Positions 8,322-17,895 of a DNA stretch of 64,000 nucleotides are shown in pieces. Both the position numbers and the translations under genes were made by a program. Under the pieces are notes generated by a model, which did no database searches, was not told the origin of the DNA, and saw only the letters and a program-made list of their open reading frames with translations. Source of the DNA: Paludibacteraceae bacterium. Its GTDB lineage: Bacteria > Bacteroidota > Bacteroidia > Bacteroidales > Paludibacteraceae. The DNA lies in NCBI GenBank assembly GCA_016938015.1, contig JAFGVL010000105.1:22851-86850 (forward strand). The letters are read 5' to 3'. The number at the start of each line of letters is the position of its first letter. Positions within the stretch are counted from its first letter, which is position 1.

Positions 8322-10790
8322 TCACATCGGATCTACATCCAACTGAATCGTTACCGACTTAAATTGCTCGTCGGCTATAATCTTCATCGACACTTCTTGA
8401 ATCAATTCTTTGGCCTTATCGTTAGGCGCATTGGCTTCTATTTTAAGTACGATGCGTTTAAGAAATAGATTTTGAATACGTGTAATAGGCGGATTATCGG
8501 GTCCCAATACACGCAAACCGAATACAGCGCGTAATTCATCCGCCATTTTTCGAGCAGCTTTGTTTACCGTATTCAACTCACGGTGCTTAACCTGCACATT
8601 AATCAATCTATAATAAGGCGGATAGTTAAAATCTTCTCGCTCTTGCATTTGTTGCTTGTACATCGACAAGTAATCATTGGCAATTACTTGCTGTATAATA
8701 GGATGGTTAACATCCGAAGTTTGCAAAATAACAGTACCCTGTTTGCCTTTTCTGCCTGCACGCCCACTCACTTGCGCCATCAACTGAAAAGCTCGTTCGT
8801 GGGCTCTAAAATCAGGATAATTGAGCATATTATCGGCATTTAAAATACCCACCAAACTCACATGTTCAAAATCCAGTCCTTTAGAAACCATTTGGGTACC
8901 CACCAAAATATCCACCTGATGGTGTTGAAAATCTTGAATAATTTTTTCGTAGGCTGTTTTAGTGCGAGAGGTATCTAAATCCAAGCGCGAAATGCGTGCA
9001 TCCGGAAAAAGTGTTTGTATTTCATCTTCAATTTTCTCGGTTCCAAATCCTTTGGATTCCAACTTATCATTACCACAACTCGGGCATTTGGCAGGAATCT
9101 TTTCGGTATATCCACAATAATGGCAGGTCAAGGCATTGAACGATTTGTGCAGCGTAAGACTCACATCGCAATTTTTACACTTAGGCACATAGGCACATTG
9201 CGTACATTCTACATACGGAGCATACCCACGCCTGTTTTGAAACAAAATAACCTGTTTATTTGCTGCCAATGCGTTTTCAATATGTTGCAGTAAAAGAGGT
9301 GAGAAAAAAGACTTCATCTGTTTTTTACGGCGCAATTCTTTAGTATCCACAGCAATGATGTTAGGCAAAGCAATTTCTTGATGACGTTCAAAAAGCTCCA
9401 CCAACCCATATTTTCCGGTAAGGGCATTGTTGTAACTCTCTATAGAAGGAGTAGCTGTACCTAACAAGGCTTTTGCGCCATGCATGGCAGCAAGAACAAT
9501 GGCAGCATTGCGGGCATGGTAGCGTGGAGCGGGGTCGTATTGTTTGTAAGTGTTTTCGTGCTCTTCGTCAATAATAACCAAACCTAAATCTCTAAACGGT
9601 AAAAATACCGACGAGCGTACGCCCAGAATAATTTCATAGCCTTTATCTAGCAATAAATTATTCCATATCTCCACCCTTTCGGCATCGGGAAATTTTGAAT
9701 GATAAATACCCAGCTTATTACCAAACACCCGTTTTAAACGATTAGTTAATTGCGAAGTTAAGGCTATTTCGGGTAAAAGATACAACACTTGTTTGCCCGA
9801 TTTCAAAGCATCTTCTATCAGGTGTATATAAATTTCGGTTTTACCGCTTGAAGTTACACCGTGCAAAAGCACTACATTTTTTTGCTTAAAATGGTCGTTT
9901 ATTTCGGTGTATGCTTTTTGTTGAAATTTATTAAGTGGATAACGGTCGTGGGTTTTAATGTCAGATAAATCGAGCCTGCTTTTTTCTTTCGAATAAATTT
10001 CGAGCACATTTTTAGCCACCAAAACTTTTAGTATTGCTAAACTTGCACCCGACTTTTCGAGTAAGGTTTTCTTTAAAAGCTCTTGTTTGCCTTTTTCTAG
10101 ATTCTGAGATAAGTCAAGAAAAACAAGCAACAAATCAAGTTGTTTTTGGGCTTTTTTCAATTCATCAAAAATAGTTTTTAATCGTTCTTCATCTTGTGCA
10201 GTTTCAGTTAATCTCACAAAATCTTCTTTCTTTGGTTTGTACAACTCCCGAAGAGATTCTGAAACCACAATTACCCCTTTATCAAACAAGCCTTTAACAA
10301 GCGAATAAGGTTCCTTTACTCCCACCCATTTTGCCAACTCACTAACAGTAACTTCCCTTTCGCGAAGTAAAATAGCAATGGCTTTATCTTGTTGTGGCGT
10401 AAAATCCACGTCCATTTCTTCAAAATCCGCTTTTAAGGTAACATGCGTTTCACTATCTAACTTCAAGCCCGAAGGCAAAGCAGCTTTATACACATCTCCT
10501 AAAAACGATTGATAATACTGCGAAATCCATTCCCAAAATTTAAGTTGCGGGTCACGAATTATCGGGTGTTCGTCCAACACAGAAAGAATACTTTTCAACT
10601 CATAGTCAACAGAACAAGATGCATGAATAGCGTAAACAATGCCTGTGTAGATTTTCTTTTTTACGGGTACGGTTACACGCATCCCCACAACAAGTTTCCC
10701 CTCATACTCCGCTGGAATGACATAGGTATACGTATTTGCCAACGGAAGTGGCAAAATAATATCGGCGTATGTATTGTTTGTGGGTTTCAT
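8322..10790 (-). CDS. priA: primosomal protein N' (replication restart helicase PriA)
   Basis: An 822-residue superfamily 2 DNA helicase that recognises stalled forks and reloads the replicative helicase. The N-terminal 3'-DNA-binding domain covers about 1-100. The helicase core has Walker A GVTSSGKT at 311-318 and the DEEH Walker B box at 408-411. A zinc-binding cluster of paired cysteines follows (CTQC, CKNC, CHYC, CPSC). Later helicase motifs include GTQMVSKGLDF and QVSGRAGR. Length is typical for Bacteroidota PriA. It is preceded after about 108 bp by recJ in the same direction, so the two may share a transcript, although each could have its own promoter. Confidence 0.97.
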   Translation of the reverse strand: MKPTNNTYADIILPLPLANTYTYVIPAEYEGKLVVGMRVTVPVKKKIYTGIVYAIHASCSVDYELKSILSVLDEHPIIRDPQLKFWEWISQYYQSFLGDVYKAALPSGLKLDSETHVTLKADFEEMDVDFTPQQDKAIAILLREREVTVSELAKWVGVKEPYSLVKGLFDKGVIVVSESLRELYKPKKEDFVRLTETAQDEERLKTIFDELKKAQKQLDLLLVFLDLSQNLEKGKQELLKKTLLEKSGASLAILKVLVAKNVLEIYSKEKSRLDLSDIKTHDRYPLNKFQQKAYTEINDHFKQKNVVLLHGVTSSGKTEIYIHLIEDALKSGKQVLYLLPEIALTSQLTNRLKRVFGNKLGIYHSKFPDAERVEIWNNLLLDKGYEIILGVRSSVFLPFRDLGLVIIDEEHENTYKQYDPAPRYHARNAAIVLAAMHGAKALLGTATPSIESYNNALTGKYGLVELFERHQEIALPNIIAVDTKELRRKKQMKSFFSPLLLQHIENALAANKQVILFQNRRGYAPYVECTQCAYVPKCKNCDVSLTLHKSFNALTCHYCGYTEKIPAKCPSCGNDKLESKGFGTEKIEDEIQTLFPDARISRLDLDTSRTKTAYEKIIQDFQHHQVDILVGTQMVSKGLDFEHVSLVGILNADNMLNYPDFRAHERAFQLMAQVSGRAGRKGKQGTVILQTSDVNHPIIQQVIANDYLSMYKQQMQEREDFNYPPYYRLINVQVKHRELNTVNKAARKMADELRAVFGLRVLGPDNPPITRIQNLFLKRIVLKIEANAPNDKAKELIQEVSMKIIADEQFKSVTIQLDVDPM

Positions 10791-10898
10791 ATTTGTACAA
10801 AAGTAACAAAAAAGGAAACTCTTGTGAATTTCCTTTTATGAATGTTATTAACTACAAAGCAGTAGTTATATTCTTCGAAACTGCTCTTTTATAACTTC

Positions 10899-12638
10899 TT
10901 AAGTAGCCTTATTTGCATCCTCTACAATTTTTATATCTTTTATAAGCAGTTGAATGGATGAGTTTCCGTTAAAATTATTTTCCTCCAAAGTATAACAAAT
11001 ATCAAGAGGATTTAATGCTTTTAAGTGGTCGTTAAACTCCACCATTCTAAAAGCAATTCCATTCATTACATTTTCGCAACTGGAATCGACCAACTCCAGT
11101 TTTAAATGCTCTTGTTCTTTACCCACCAACCGACTGGTACCGTAATCGAATACTTTTTTGGAACAAAAAACAGGTTTCATATTTTCCGGACCAAACGGAT
11201 TGAACTGTTTTAATACACGGAAAAATTTAGGGGTAATATCTTTGAATTGCAATACCGCATCAATTTCAATTTGAGGATGCATTTGTTCGGGCAAAATATT
11301 GGCAGTAACAAACGCATCAAACCGCCGGGTAAATTCGGCTACATTTTCTTTTTTCATGGCTAAACCTGCGGCATACATATGCCCGCCAAAATTCTCCAAT
11401 AAATCACGACAAGATTCGATGGCTTTGTAAATATCAAATCCCGGAACCGAACGTGCCGAACCGGTTGCCAACTCGTCTGATTGAGTAAGCACTACCGATG
11501 GCCGATAATACATTTCGGTAAGACGAGAAGCCACAATACCTATTACACCTTTATGCCAATCGGGGTTATACACTACAATAGACAATTTTTCTTTGAGCTT
11601 TTCGTTATTTTCAAGCATAGAAAAAGCCTCATCGGTAATAGATTTATCAAGGTCTTTGCGGGTTTGGTTGTGCTGGTCTATTTCTTCGCAACGCTTTTTT
11701 GCGAACACCAAATCGTTAGACACCAATAATTCTACTGCCTCTTTAGCTTGCTGAATTCTACCGGAAGCATTAATACGAGGGCCTATTTTAAAAACAATGT
11801 CGCTGATAGTAATTTCTTTTTCGGCTAAACCGGAAATATCAACAATAGTTTTAAGCCCCATGCTTGGGTTAGAATTTAGCTGTTTTAAGCCAAAATACGC
11901 CAACACCCTATTTTCGCCGGTCATTGGTACAATATCCGAAGCAATACTAACAGCTACTAAATCTAACAAAGGCATCAGTTGAGAAAAATCAATACCATTA
12001 CTCATGGCAAATGCTTGCATCAATTTAAAGCCTACCCCACAACCCGATAGATGTTTGTAAGGATAGGCACAATCCAATCGTTTAGCATCAAGAACGGCGG
12101 CAGCTTTAGGCAAAATACTATCGGGCATATGGTGGTCGCAAATTATAAATTCAACGCCATTTTCAAGCCCATAATTTACTTTTTCTATTGCTTTTATGCC
12201 ACAATCGAGCGCAATAATCAACGAAAAGTTATTTGCTGCCGCATAATCAATTCCGGCAATAGAAATGCCATACCCTTCGTTATAACGATCGGGTAAATAA
12301 AAATCTACATCCGAATAAAACTGTTTTAAGAATTTAAATACTAGAGCAACGGCTGTGGTGCCATCCACATCGTAATCGCCATATACAAGAATTTTTTCTT
12401 TTTGTTGCAGTGCCTTGTTTAATCGCTCTACAGCCTTATCCATATCCTTCATTAAAAAAGGATTGTGTAAGTGGCTTAATTGCGGTCGAAAAAAATTCTT
12501 AGCATCATCGAAAGTTGTTATACCCCTCTGTACAAGAAGCTGAGCAAGAATAGGGCTAATACCTAAATCTTCAGCTAATTTATTTTTATGTTCTTCTTGT
12601 TTATTTGATAAGGTATTGATTTTCCATTTGTTTATCAT
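10899..12638 (-). CDS. recJ: single-stranded-DNA-specific exonuclease RecJ
   Basis: A 579-residue 5'-to-3' exonuclease of the DHH superfamily, used in recombination and mismatch or excision repair. Metal-binding motifs are intact: Asp88, Asp90 and Asp92 in GDYDVDGTTA, Asp145 in LDCGIKA, and Asp168-His169-His170 in the DHH box. The DHHA1 region carries GGHMYAAGLA near 410, and an OB-like C-terminus follows. Length is normal. It lies upstream of priA on the same strand, a plausible repair and restart pairing. The start ATG at 12638 is followed at once by conserved sequence. Confidence 0.96.
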   Translation of the reverse strand: MINKWKINTLSNKQEEHKNKLAEDLGISPILAQLLVQRGITTFDDAKNFFRPQLSHLHNPFLMKDMDKAVERLNKALQQKEKILVYGDYDVDGTTAVALVFKFLKQFYSDVDFYLPDRYNEGYGISIAGIDYAAANNFSLIIALDCGIKAIEKVNYGLENGVEFIICDHHMPDSILPKAAAVLDAKRLDCAYPYKHLSGCGVGFKLMQAFAMSNGIDFSQLMPLLDLVAVSIASDIVPMTGENRVLAYFGLKQLNSNPSMGLKTIVDISGLAEKEITISDIVFKIGPRINASGRIQQAKEAVELLVSNDLVFAKKRCEEIDQHNQTRKDLDKSITDEAFSMLENNEKLKEKLSIVVYNPDWHKGVIGIVASRLTEMYYRPSVVLTQSDELATGSARSVPGFDIYKAIESCRDLLENFGGHMYAAGLAMKKENVAEFTRRFDAFVTANILPEQMHPQIEIDAVLQFKDITPKFFRVLKQFNPFGPENMKPVFCSKKVFDYGTSRLVGKEQEHLKLELVDSSCENVMNGIAFRMVEFNDHLKALNPLDICYTLEENNFNGNSSIQLLIKDIKIVEDANKAT

Positions 12639-12893
12639 TTTATATATTGTTTTATTTTCAAAGCGAGGATTGTAGAAAGCTCAAAACACTAATCAACAAA
12701 GCATTAAAAAAACCATTCTAATTTATTTTGAGGCTTGTAAAGGTAGCAAAAAAATACATATTTTTAACTATTAAATGTATTTATAAAACATAGATTTTGA
12801 ATAAACAAACGCCGTTGAATGTGTATTTTTGTTAAAAACTTAACATCAAAAGCTCAAAAATATGTACATTTACAAGCTAAATTTATCTAGTGT

Positions 12894-13457
12894 ATGACCG
12901 ATGATTTAAAAAATGCCGTTTCAATTCTTCAACAAGGAGGAGTTATCCTTTATCCAACTGATACTATTTGGGGATTAGGATGCGACGCAACCAATGAAAA
13001 AGCGGTGCAACGCATATTTGAAATCAAAAAAAGAATAGACACCAAAGCCATGTTGGTTTTACTCGATTCTGCAGCCAAAATACAAACTTATGTTTCTGAA
13101 ATGCCCGAAATTGCTTGGGATTTAATTGAACTCTCGGAAAAACCATTAACCATTATCTATCCGCAAGCAAAAAATTTAGCATCAAACTTAGTGGGTGAAG
13201 ATAAAAGTATTGGCATACGTATTACACGCGAATTATTTTCCAAATCGTTGTGCGAAAGGTTTAGAAAACCAATAGTTTCTACATCGGCAAATCTAAGTGG
13301 CGAGAAATCGCCACTAAATTTTAGTGATATTAGCGATGAAATTATTTCAAAAGTAGATTATGTAGTAAAATACAAGCAAGAAGAAATCTGTGATAATGCA
13401 CCTTCTTCTATAATAAAAATTGACTCGGGAAATGTAATTAAAATTATTCGTGCCTGA
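12894..13457 (+). CDS. L-threonylcarbamoyladenylate synthase (Sua5/YrdC/YciO type)
   Basis: A 187-residue enzyme that makes threonylcarbamoyl-AMP from threonine, bicarbonate and ATP for the t6A37 modification of ANN-decoding tRNAs. The YrdC fold is evident from PTDTIWGLGCDA near 22-33, KKRIDTKAMLVLL near 46-58 and the STSANLSG nucleotide-binding motif near 135. It has the short, TsaC-like form without the Sua5 C-terminal domain. Its stop codon overlaps the next start by one base, so the sugar transferase gene is translationally coupled to it. A TATTTTTG box at 12824-12831 may be its promoter. Confidence 0.92.
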   Translation: MTDDLKNAVSILQQGGVILYPTDTIWGLGCDATNEKAVQRIFEIKKRIDTKAMLVLLDSAAKIQTYVSEMPEIAWDLIELSEKPLTIIYPQAKNLASNLVGEDKSIGIRITRELFSKSLCERFRKPIVSTSANLSGEKSPLNFSDISDEIISKVDYVVKYKQEEICDNAPSSIIKIDSGNVIKIIRA

Positions 13458-14860
13458 TGATACAGATGAAAAAACGCATACAAACAACAAAATATGTGCT
13501 GGCTGATTTTTTTTCGGCGATGCTTGTATGGCTACTTTTTTATCTAGTAAGAGTAGAACTGGATATATATGACAACACAAATATGGCTGCCGATAGCAGT
13601 TTTTTTGTTATTACGTTTCTGTATCCTTTGGGTTGGGTGTTTTTGCATTATTTATCGGGATACTACAGCGTGCCTTTTCGAAAATCACGCTTAGAAGAAT
13701 TTTTAATTACCTTTTTAATTACTCTAATTGGTTCAATAGTGTTGTTTTTTATCCTATTGATTAACGAAAGAATAGAATCTACCTCCGTTTACTTCGAATT
13801 GATATTAACCCTCTTTGGGCTACAGTTTTTTATTACCTACCTTGCACGAATCGTTATTACACAATCGGCTACTACACGCATACACAATAAAATATGGGGC
13901 TTTAACACCTTAGTAATAGGAAGTGGTTCAAATGCAAGAAAAATATCCGACGAGCTCAATTCCATGAAACAATCGTTGGGGTATCGAATTGTAGGCTTTT
14001 TATCTGTTGGTGAAGAATGTAAAGTGGGTAAAGAACGTATTTTAGGCGATTTTGAAGCATTAGATTATGTCTTATCAGAATACCAAATTGAAGAAGTGAT
14101 AATTGCTATCGACGATTCAAAAAAAGACGATATATTTTCTATCTTAACTAAGTTGTATAAACACAAAGTAGAAATAAAATTTTTACCAAACCTGTATGAA
14201 ATATTAATAGGAAGTGTAAGAATAAGCACTATTTATGCCACTCCACTTGTTAGCGTATCGGAAAGCTCCATGCCTTATTGGCAACAAAATGTAAAACGAG
14301 TAATCGACATTATTTTTTCTATCATCATGCTTATTGCACTAATACCCATCTATATTTTTTCGGCAATAAGAATAAAACTCGATTCTAAAGGACCTATTAT
14401 ATTTGCCCAAGAACGACTTGGATTACACGGAAAAGCATTTAAAATGTATAAATTCAGGTCGATGTGGACCGATGCAGAAGAAGATACCCCATTATTAACA
14501 TCTATCGACGACGAAAGAGTTACTCCTTGGGGAAAAATTATGCGTAAATACCGCATCGATGAATTTCCTCAATTTTGGAATGTATTAAAAGGAGATATGT
14601 CGCTAATCGGCCCTCGCCCTGAAAGAAAATATTTTGCCGATCAGCTCAAAGAAAAAGCCCCTCATTACAGTTTATTATACAAAATAAAACCCGGAATTAC
14701 CTCTTGGGGAATGGTAAAATTTGGGTATGCCGACTCCATTGAAAAAATGTTGGAACGCTTAGACTTTGATATTCTTTACATTGAAAATATGTCGCTTTTT
14801 GTTGACTTCAAAATAATTATATACACCATAAAAATTATGTTAACAGGCAAAGGAATTTAA
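13457..14860 (+). CDS. polyprenyl glycosylphosphotransferase initiating surface polysaccharide synthesis
   Basis: A 467-residue membrane enzyme of the WcaJ/undecaprenyl-phosphate sugar-1-phosphate transferase type. Four N-terminal membrane helices (about 10-130) precede a soluble nucleotide-binding-like domain (about 140-250), a further membrane helix near 280-305, and the catalytic bacterial sugar transferase domain. That domain shows FAQERLGLHG, KFRSM, DEFPQFWNVLKGDMS and IGPRPE. It would transfer a hexose-1-phosphate to undecaprenyl phosphate at the inner face of the cytoplasmic membrane. No other glycosyltransferase or export gene is nearby, so it is not part of a visible polysaccharide locus. 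The start overlaps the tsaC-like gene by one base. Confidence 0.92.
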   Translation: MIQMKKRIQTTKYVLADFFSAMLVWLLFYLVRVELDIYDNTNMAADSSFFVITFLYPLGWVFLHYLSGYYSVPFRKSRLEEFLITFLITLIGSIVLFFILLINERIESTSVYFELILTLFGLQFFITYLARIVITQSATTRIHNKIWGFNTLVIGSGSNARKISDELNSMKQSLGYRIVGFLSVGEECKVGKERILGDFEALDYVLSEYQIEEVIIAIDDSKKDDIFSILTKLYKHKVEIKFLPNLYEILIGSVRISTIYATPLVSVSESSMPYWQQNVKRVIDIIFSIIMLIALIPIYIFSAIRIKLDSKGPIIFAQERLGLHGKAFKMYKFRSMWTDAEEDTPLLTSIDDERVTPWGKIMRKYRIDEFPQFWNVLKGDMSLIGPRPERKYFADQLKEKAPHYSLLYKIKPGITSWGMVKFGYADSIEKMLERLDFDILYIENMSLFVDFKIIIYTIKIMLTGKGI

Positions 14861-14861
14861 C

Positions 14862-16739
14862 GTGAGACAAAATGATTCCATACTTTTTTATATAAGAAAA
14901 ACCTTGTCTTTTATTAAGAATAATTTTTCTTTGATAAAGAAAAGCCCTTCTTTACTAGTTAACAATCCGCATGTTTTATTGCTGTACGAACAGGTAATAC
15001 TTTGGCGCGAAAAAAACATCAAGCAAAGACACTTCATTCTCATACTAAGTTTTTTAGTAGGCATTTTTACAGCTGTCGCAGCTATTATTCTAAAAAATGC
15101 ACTACTCTTGATGAAAGAACTAGTTAGCCAAAACATAAGTGGATTACATTTTTTTTATTTAATAGCTCCTGTTTTGGGTATATTTTTGGCTGGTTTGTAT
15201 GTGCGTTTAGTAGTAAAAGACGACATAAGCCATGGAGTAACAAAAATTTTATATGCCATATCGCAACGTAAAGCACGAATAAAGCCTCATAATATGTGGT
15301 CGTCTATGTTTGCGAGCACATTAACCATAGGATTTGGAGGGTCGGTTGGAGCCGAAGCTCCAATTGTATTAACCGGCTCAGCTATTGGGTCTAACCTTGC
15401 TCGTTTTTTTAAAATGGACCAAAAAACGCTCATGATGATGGTGGGTTGTGGTGCATCGGGAGCAATAGGTGGAATTTTTAATGCACCCATTGCCGGAGTG
15501 GTATTTACATTAGAAGTGTTAATGATGGATCTTACGTTAACGTCCATTATTCCACTTTTAATAGCTTCGGTAACGGCTACTGCCACCTCTTATTTTTTTA
15601 TGGGAGATAAAGCACTGTTTCATTTAAGCACTTTCGATTCTTTTTCTTTAGATAGAATACCTTATTTATTATTATTAGGAATAGTTTGCGGAATTGTGTC
15701 CCTTTATTTTACACGAGTAATAAATCGCCTAGAAGATTTTTTTGGCAGATTAAAAAACCCGACTATTAAACTAACCATAGGAGGGTTACTTCTAAGTAGT
15801 TTAATTTTCTTTTTGCCTGCCTTATATGGTGAGGGTTACGATACGATAGAGCTTTTACTAAATGGCAATCCTGAAAAAATAATGGAGGGGAGCGTGTTTT
15901 ATCAATTCAAACATCACTCATGGATTCTTTTTGTTTACTTAGGATTAACTGTTTTATTTAAAGTAGTTGCTACCAGTGCTACCAACGGAGCCGGAGGAAC
16001 CGGTGGTATTTTTGCACCAAGTTTATTTATTGGTTGCATTACCGGATATATGGTTGCAATAGGGTTGAACTATTTTAATTTGGGCATTCCCGAACGAAAT
16101 TTTGCCTTTGCAGGAATGGCCGGAGTGATGTCCGCTTTAATGCATGCACCACTTACCGGTATCTTTCTTATTGCCGAACTAACCGGAGGATATAGTTTAT
16201 TTATGTCCTTAATGATAACCTCTACTGTGGCTTACCTAACTATTTTAATATTTGAGCCTCACAGCATTTACTCCATGCGTTTAGCAAAAAAAGGAGAACT
16301 TATTACACACCATAAAGATAAAGCAGTACTTACCTTTTTGAACACCAACGATGAAATTGAAACCGATTTTACAACCGTTAATCCCGAAATGTATTTAGGA
16401 GATTTGATACGAAAAATAGCAACATCCAGCAGAAATATATTTCCGGTAGTAAACAACGACGGTGTATTTTTAGGAATACTTCACCTTGACGAAGTAAGAA
16501 ACATCATGTTTCGAACAGAACTGTATCAACGATTTACAGTAAGACGTTTAATGGTATCGCCCCCTGCAATAATTAAAAGAACCGACTCGATGGAAAATGT
16601 GATGAAAATATTTGATAAAACCAAAGCCTGGAATTTACCTGTTGTAGATGAAAACGGTGTCTATTTAGGCTATGTATCTAAATCGAGCTTATTTGATTCC
16701 TACCGACATATTATGTTAGAGCAATTTTCTGACGATTAA
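14862..16739 (+). CDS. ClC-family chloride channel or transporter with CBS domains
   Basis: A 625-residue membrane protein. The ClC core (about 50-480) has the selectivity and gate signature GGSVGAEAP at 159-167, with Glu165 at the position of the gating glutamate, and GAGGTGGIFAPSLFIG in the second half. Two CBS domains occupy about 500-625 and by family knowledge bind adenine nucleotides to regulate flux. The start is GTG, one base after the previous stop. The next in-frame Met lies inside the first helices, so GTG is preferred. Whether it is a channel or an H+/Cl- exchanger cannot be told from sequence alone. Translational coupling to the sugar transferase gene is likely. Confidence 0.93.
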   Translation: MRQNDSILFYIRKTLSFIKNNFSLIKKSPSLLVNNPHVLLLYEQVILWREKNIKQRHFILILSFLVGIFTAVAAIILKNALLLMKELVSQNISGLHFFYLIAPVLGIFLAGLYVRLVVKDDISHGVTKILYAISQRKARIKPHNMWSSMFASTLTIGFGGSVGAEAPIVLTGSAIGSNLARFFKMDQKTLMMMVGCGASGAIGGIFNAPIAGVVFTLEVLMMDLTLTSIIPLLIASVTATATSYFFMGDKALFHLSTFDSFSLDRIPYLLLLGIVCGIVSLYFTRVINRLEDFFGRLKNPTIKLTIGGLLLSSLIFFLPALYGEGYDTIELLLNGNPEKIMEGSVFYQFKHHSWILFVYLGLTVLFKVVATSATNGAGGTGGIFAPSLFIGCITGYMVAIGLNYFNLGIPERNFAFAGMAGVMSALMHAPLTGIFLIAELTGGYSLFMSLMITSTVAYLTILIFEPHSIYSMRLAKKGELITHHKDKAVLTFLNTNDEIETDFTTVNPEMYLGDLIRKIATSSRNIFPVVNNDGVFLGILHLDEVRNIMFRTELYQRFTVRRLMVSPPAIIKRTDSMENVMKIFDKTKAWNLPVVDENGVYLGYVSKSSLFDSYRHIMLEQFSDD

Positions 16740-16742
16740 AAA

Positions 16743-17153
16743 CTACTTGCACAACTCCCCTTTTTTCATCAAAGAGATAATCTTTTCTTTATCGGACAAA
16801 TGCTCTTTCAACTGTTCGTTTTCTTTTTGTAGCAATACAATTAATTCGTTTAGAGAGGTGGCTGTTTTTGCCCCCGAAACAGAATAAACAGCAGGATGTT
16901 CTTGCGCAATTTTTAAAATAGTTTCTGTTGGATAAGCTGTTTCATAACTATCTGACAAAAGTTTAAAAAAGTCAACTTCTAAAATAAAACTGATTTTTCG
17001 GAGTAATTCTGTGTCAATAGAATCTCTTGAAAAAATATTGTACACGTTATTTCGAGTAGTATTTATTTTACGCGCAAACTCAACTATTGGAAATCTTTTC
17101 AACCTTACAACTTCCTCAATTTTTTTACCGATGTGAATCATAGTGTCATTCAT
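16743..17153 (-). CDS. XRE-like helix-turn-helix DNA-binding protein with coiled-coil tail
   Basis: A 136-residue putative regulator. Residues of about 8-70 have the pattern of a Cro/C1-type helix-turn-helix (FARKINTTRNNVYNIFSRDSI, with a hydrophobic core). Residues of about 100-132 form a short leucine-heptad coiled coil (LIVLLQKENEQLKEHLSDKEK), likely a dimerisation element. It is convergent with the ClC gene, with only three bases between the stop codons, and divergent from a small membrane-protein frame and an HU gene. Its target is unknown. Autoregulation or control of the divergent unit is an inference from position only. Confidence 0.8.
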   Translation of the reverse strand: MNDTMIHIGKKIEEVVRLKRFPIVEFARKINTTRNNVYNIFSRDSIDTELLRKISFILEVDFFKLLSDSYETAYPTETILKIAQEHPAVYSVSGAKTATSLNELIVLLQKENEQLKEHLSDKEKIISLMKKGELCK

Positions 17154-17329
17154 TATATTAGAAAAATTTCCATTTACAAAAGTATTTCTTAAAGTATATT
17201 AATTGTTCATAATTTGTTTTATAATTTTTAATAAAAAGCAAAATTATATTTTACATTTAAATATTTTTTATAGATATTTGACGTTTCAATTCAACCTTAA
17301 CTATTTACTAACTTAAAAACACTCTATTT

Positions 17330-17467
17330 ATGAATGAATTTTACAAAAAAGAACGTGAGAAAAATCAACCTTCACTTATCTGTATTATTACTTGGTCGCT
17401 CATTGCACTTATAATGTGCACTTCTGCTTGGACGTATATTAAACTTATCTCTTTTTTTATTCAGTAA
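17330..17467 (+). CDS. possible 45-residue single-pass membrane protein
   Basis: A small open frame begins ATG AAT GAA TTT TAC and ends at TAA 17465-17467. A charged N-terminus (NEFYKKEREKNQP) is followed by one hydrophobic segment of about 25 residues (LICIITWSLIALIMC and on) ending IQ. The layout is that of a small inner-membrane protein. It lies 26 bases ahead of the HU gene in the same direction and could be cotranscribed with it. No family is recognised, and coding status rests only on the start, the composition and the spacing. Confidence 0.4.
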   Translation: MNEFYKKEREKNQPSLICIITWSLIALIMCTSAWTYIKLISFFIQ

Positions 17468-17493
17468 TATTAATTTTTAAATTAAAAAAGCCT

Positions 17494-17766
17494 ATGAACA
17501 AAACAGACTTAATCAATGTAATTAGTAGCAAAACCGGTTTAAACAAAAGTAACTCAAAAAAAGCGATAGAAGCTTTTGTTCAAATTATTACTAAACAGCT
17601 GGCTAAAGGTGATAGTGTTAGAATTTCAGATTTTGGCACTTTTAAAATTACCAAAAGAGCTGCTAGAAATGGGATTATCCCTTCAACAAAAGCTGTGATT
17701 AAAATTCCGGCAAAAAAAGTTGCTAAATTTACTGTTGCTAAAAAACTAGCCGAAACGGTTAAGTAA
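17494..17766 (+). CDS. HU-family DNA-binding protein
   Basis: A 90-residue nucleoid protein of the HU/IHF family. It binds and bends DNA as a dimer. The N-terminal helical part (MNKTDLINVISSKTGLNKSN) and the DNA-binding arm region (FGTFKITKRAARNG, then KIPAKKVAKFTVAKKL) are intact and full length. It closely resembles a second HU gene at 52877 in this window, with arm and tail motifs in common. The gene follows a possible small membrane-protein frame and is divergent from the XRE-like regulator. Confidence 0.95.
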   Translation: MNKTDLINVISSKTGLNKSNSKKAIEAFVQIITKQLAKGDSVRISDFGTFKITKRAARNGIIPSTKAVIKIPAKKVAKFTVAKKLAETVK

Positions 17767-17791
17767 AAATCTGTAACGGCAATCTATCTTT

Positions 17792-17829
17792 GAAAAATGG
17801 CTAAAAAACTCCTTTTTTAGTCATTTTTC
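17792..17829. terminator. bidirectional terminator between HU and alkaline phosphatase genes
   Basis: A 17-bp stem (17792-17808 with 17813-17829, one G-U pair) has a CTCC loop. The A-rich left arm and T-rich right arm give U-tracts on either strand. It sits between two convergent genes. Confidence 0.7.
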
Positions 17830-17895
17830 TCTTTTAAAACAAAAGTAATCAGATTTAGTTCAACTAATAATAATTTTTAACTTAATAACTCGTTT

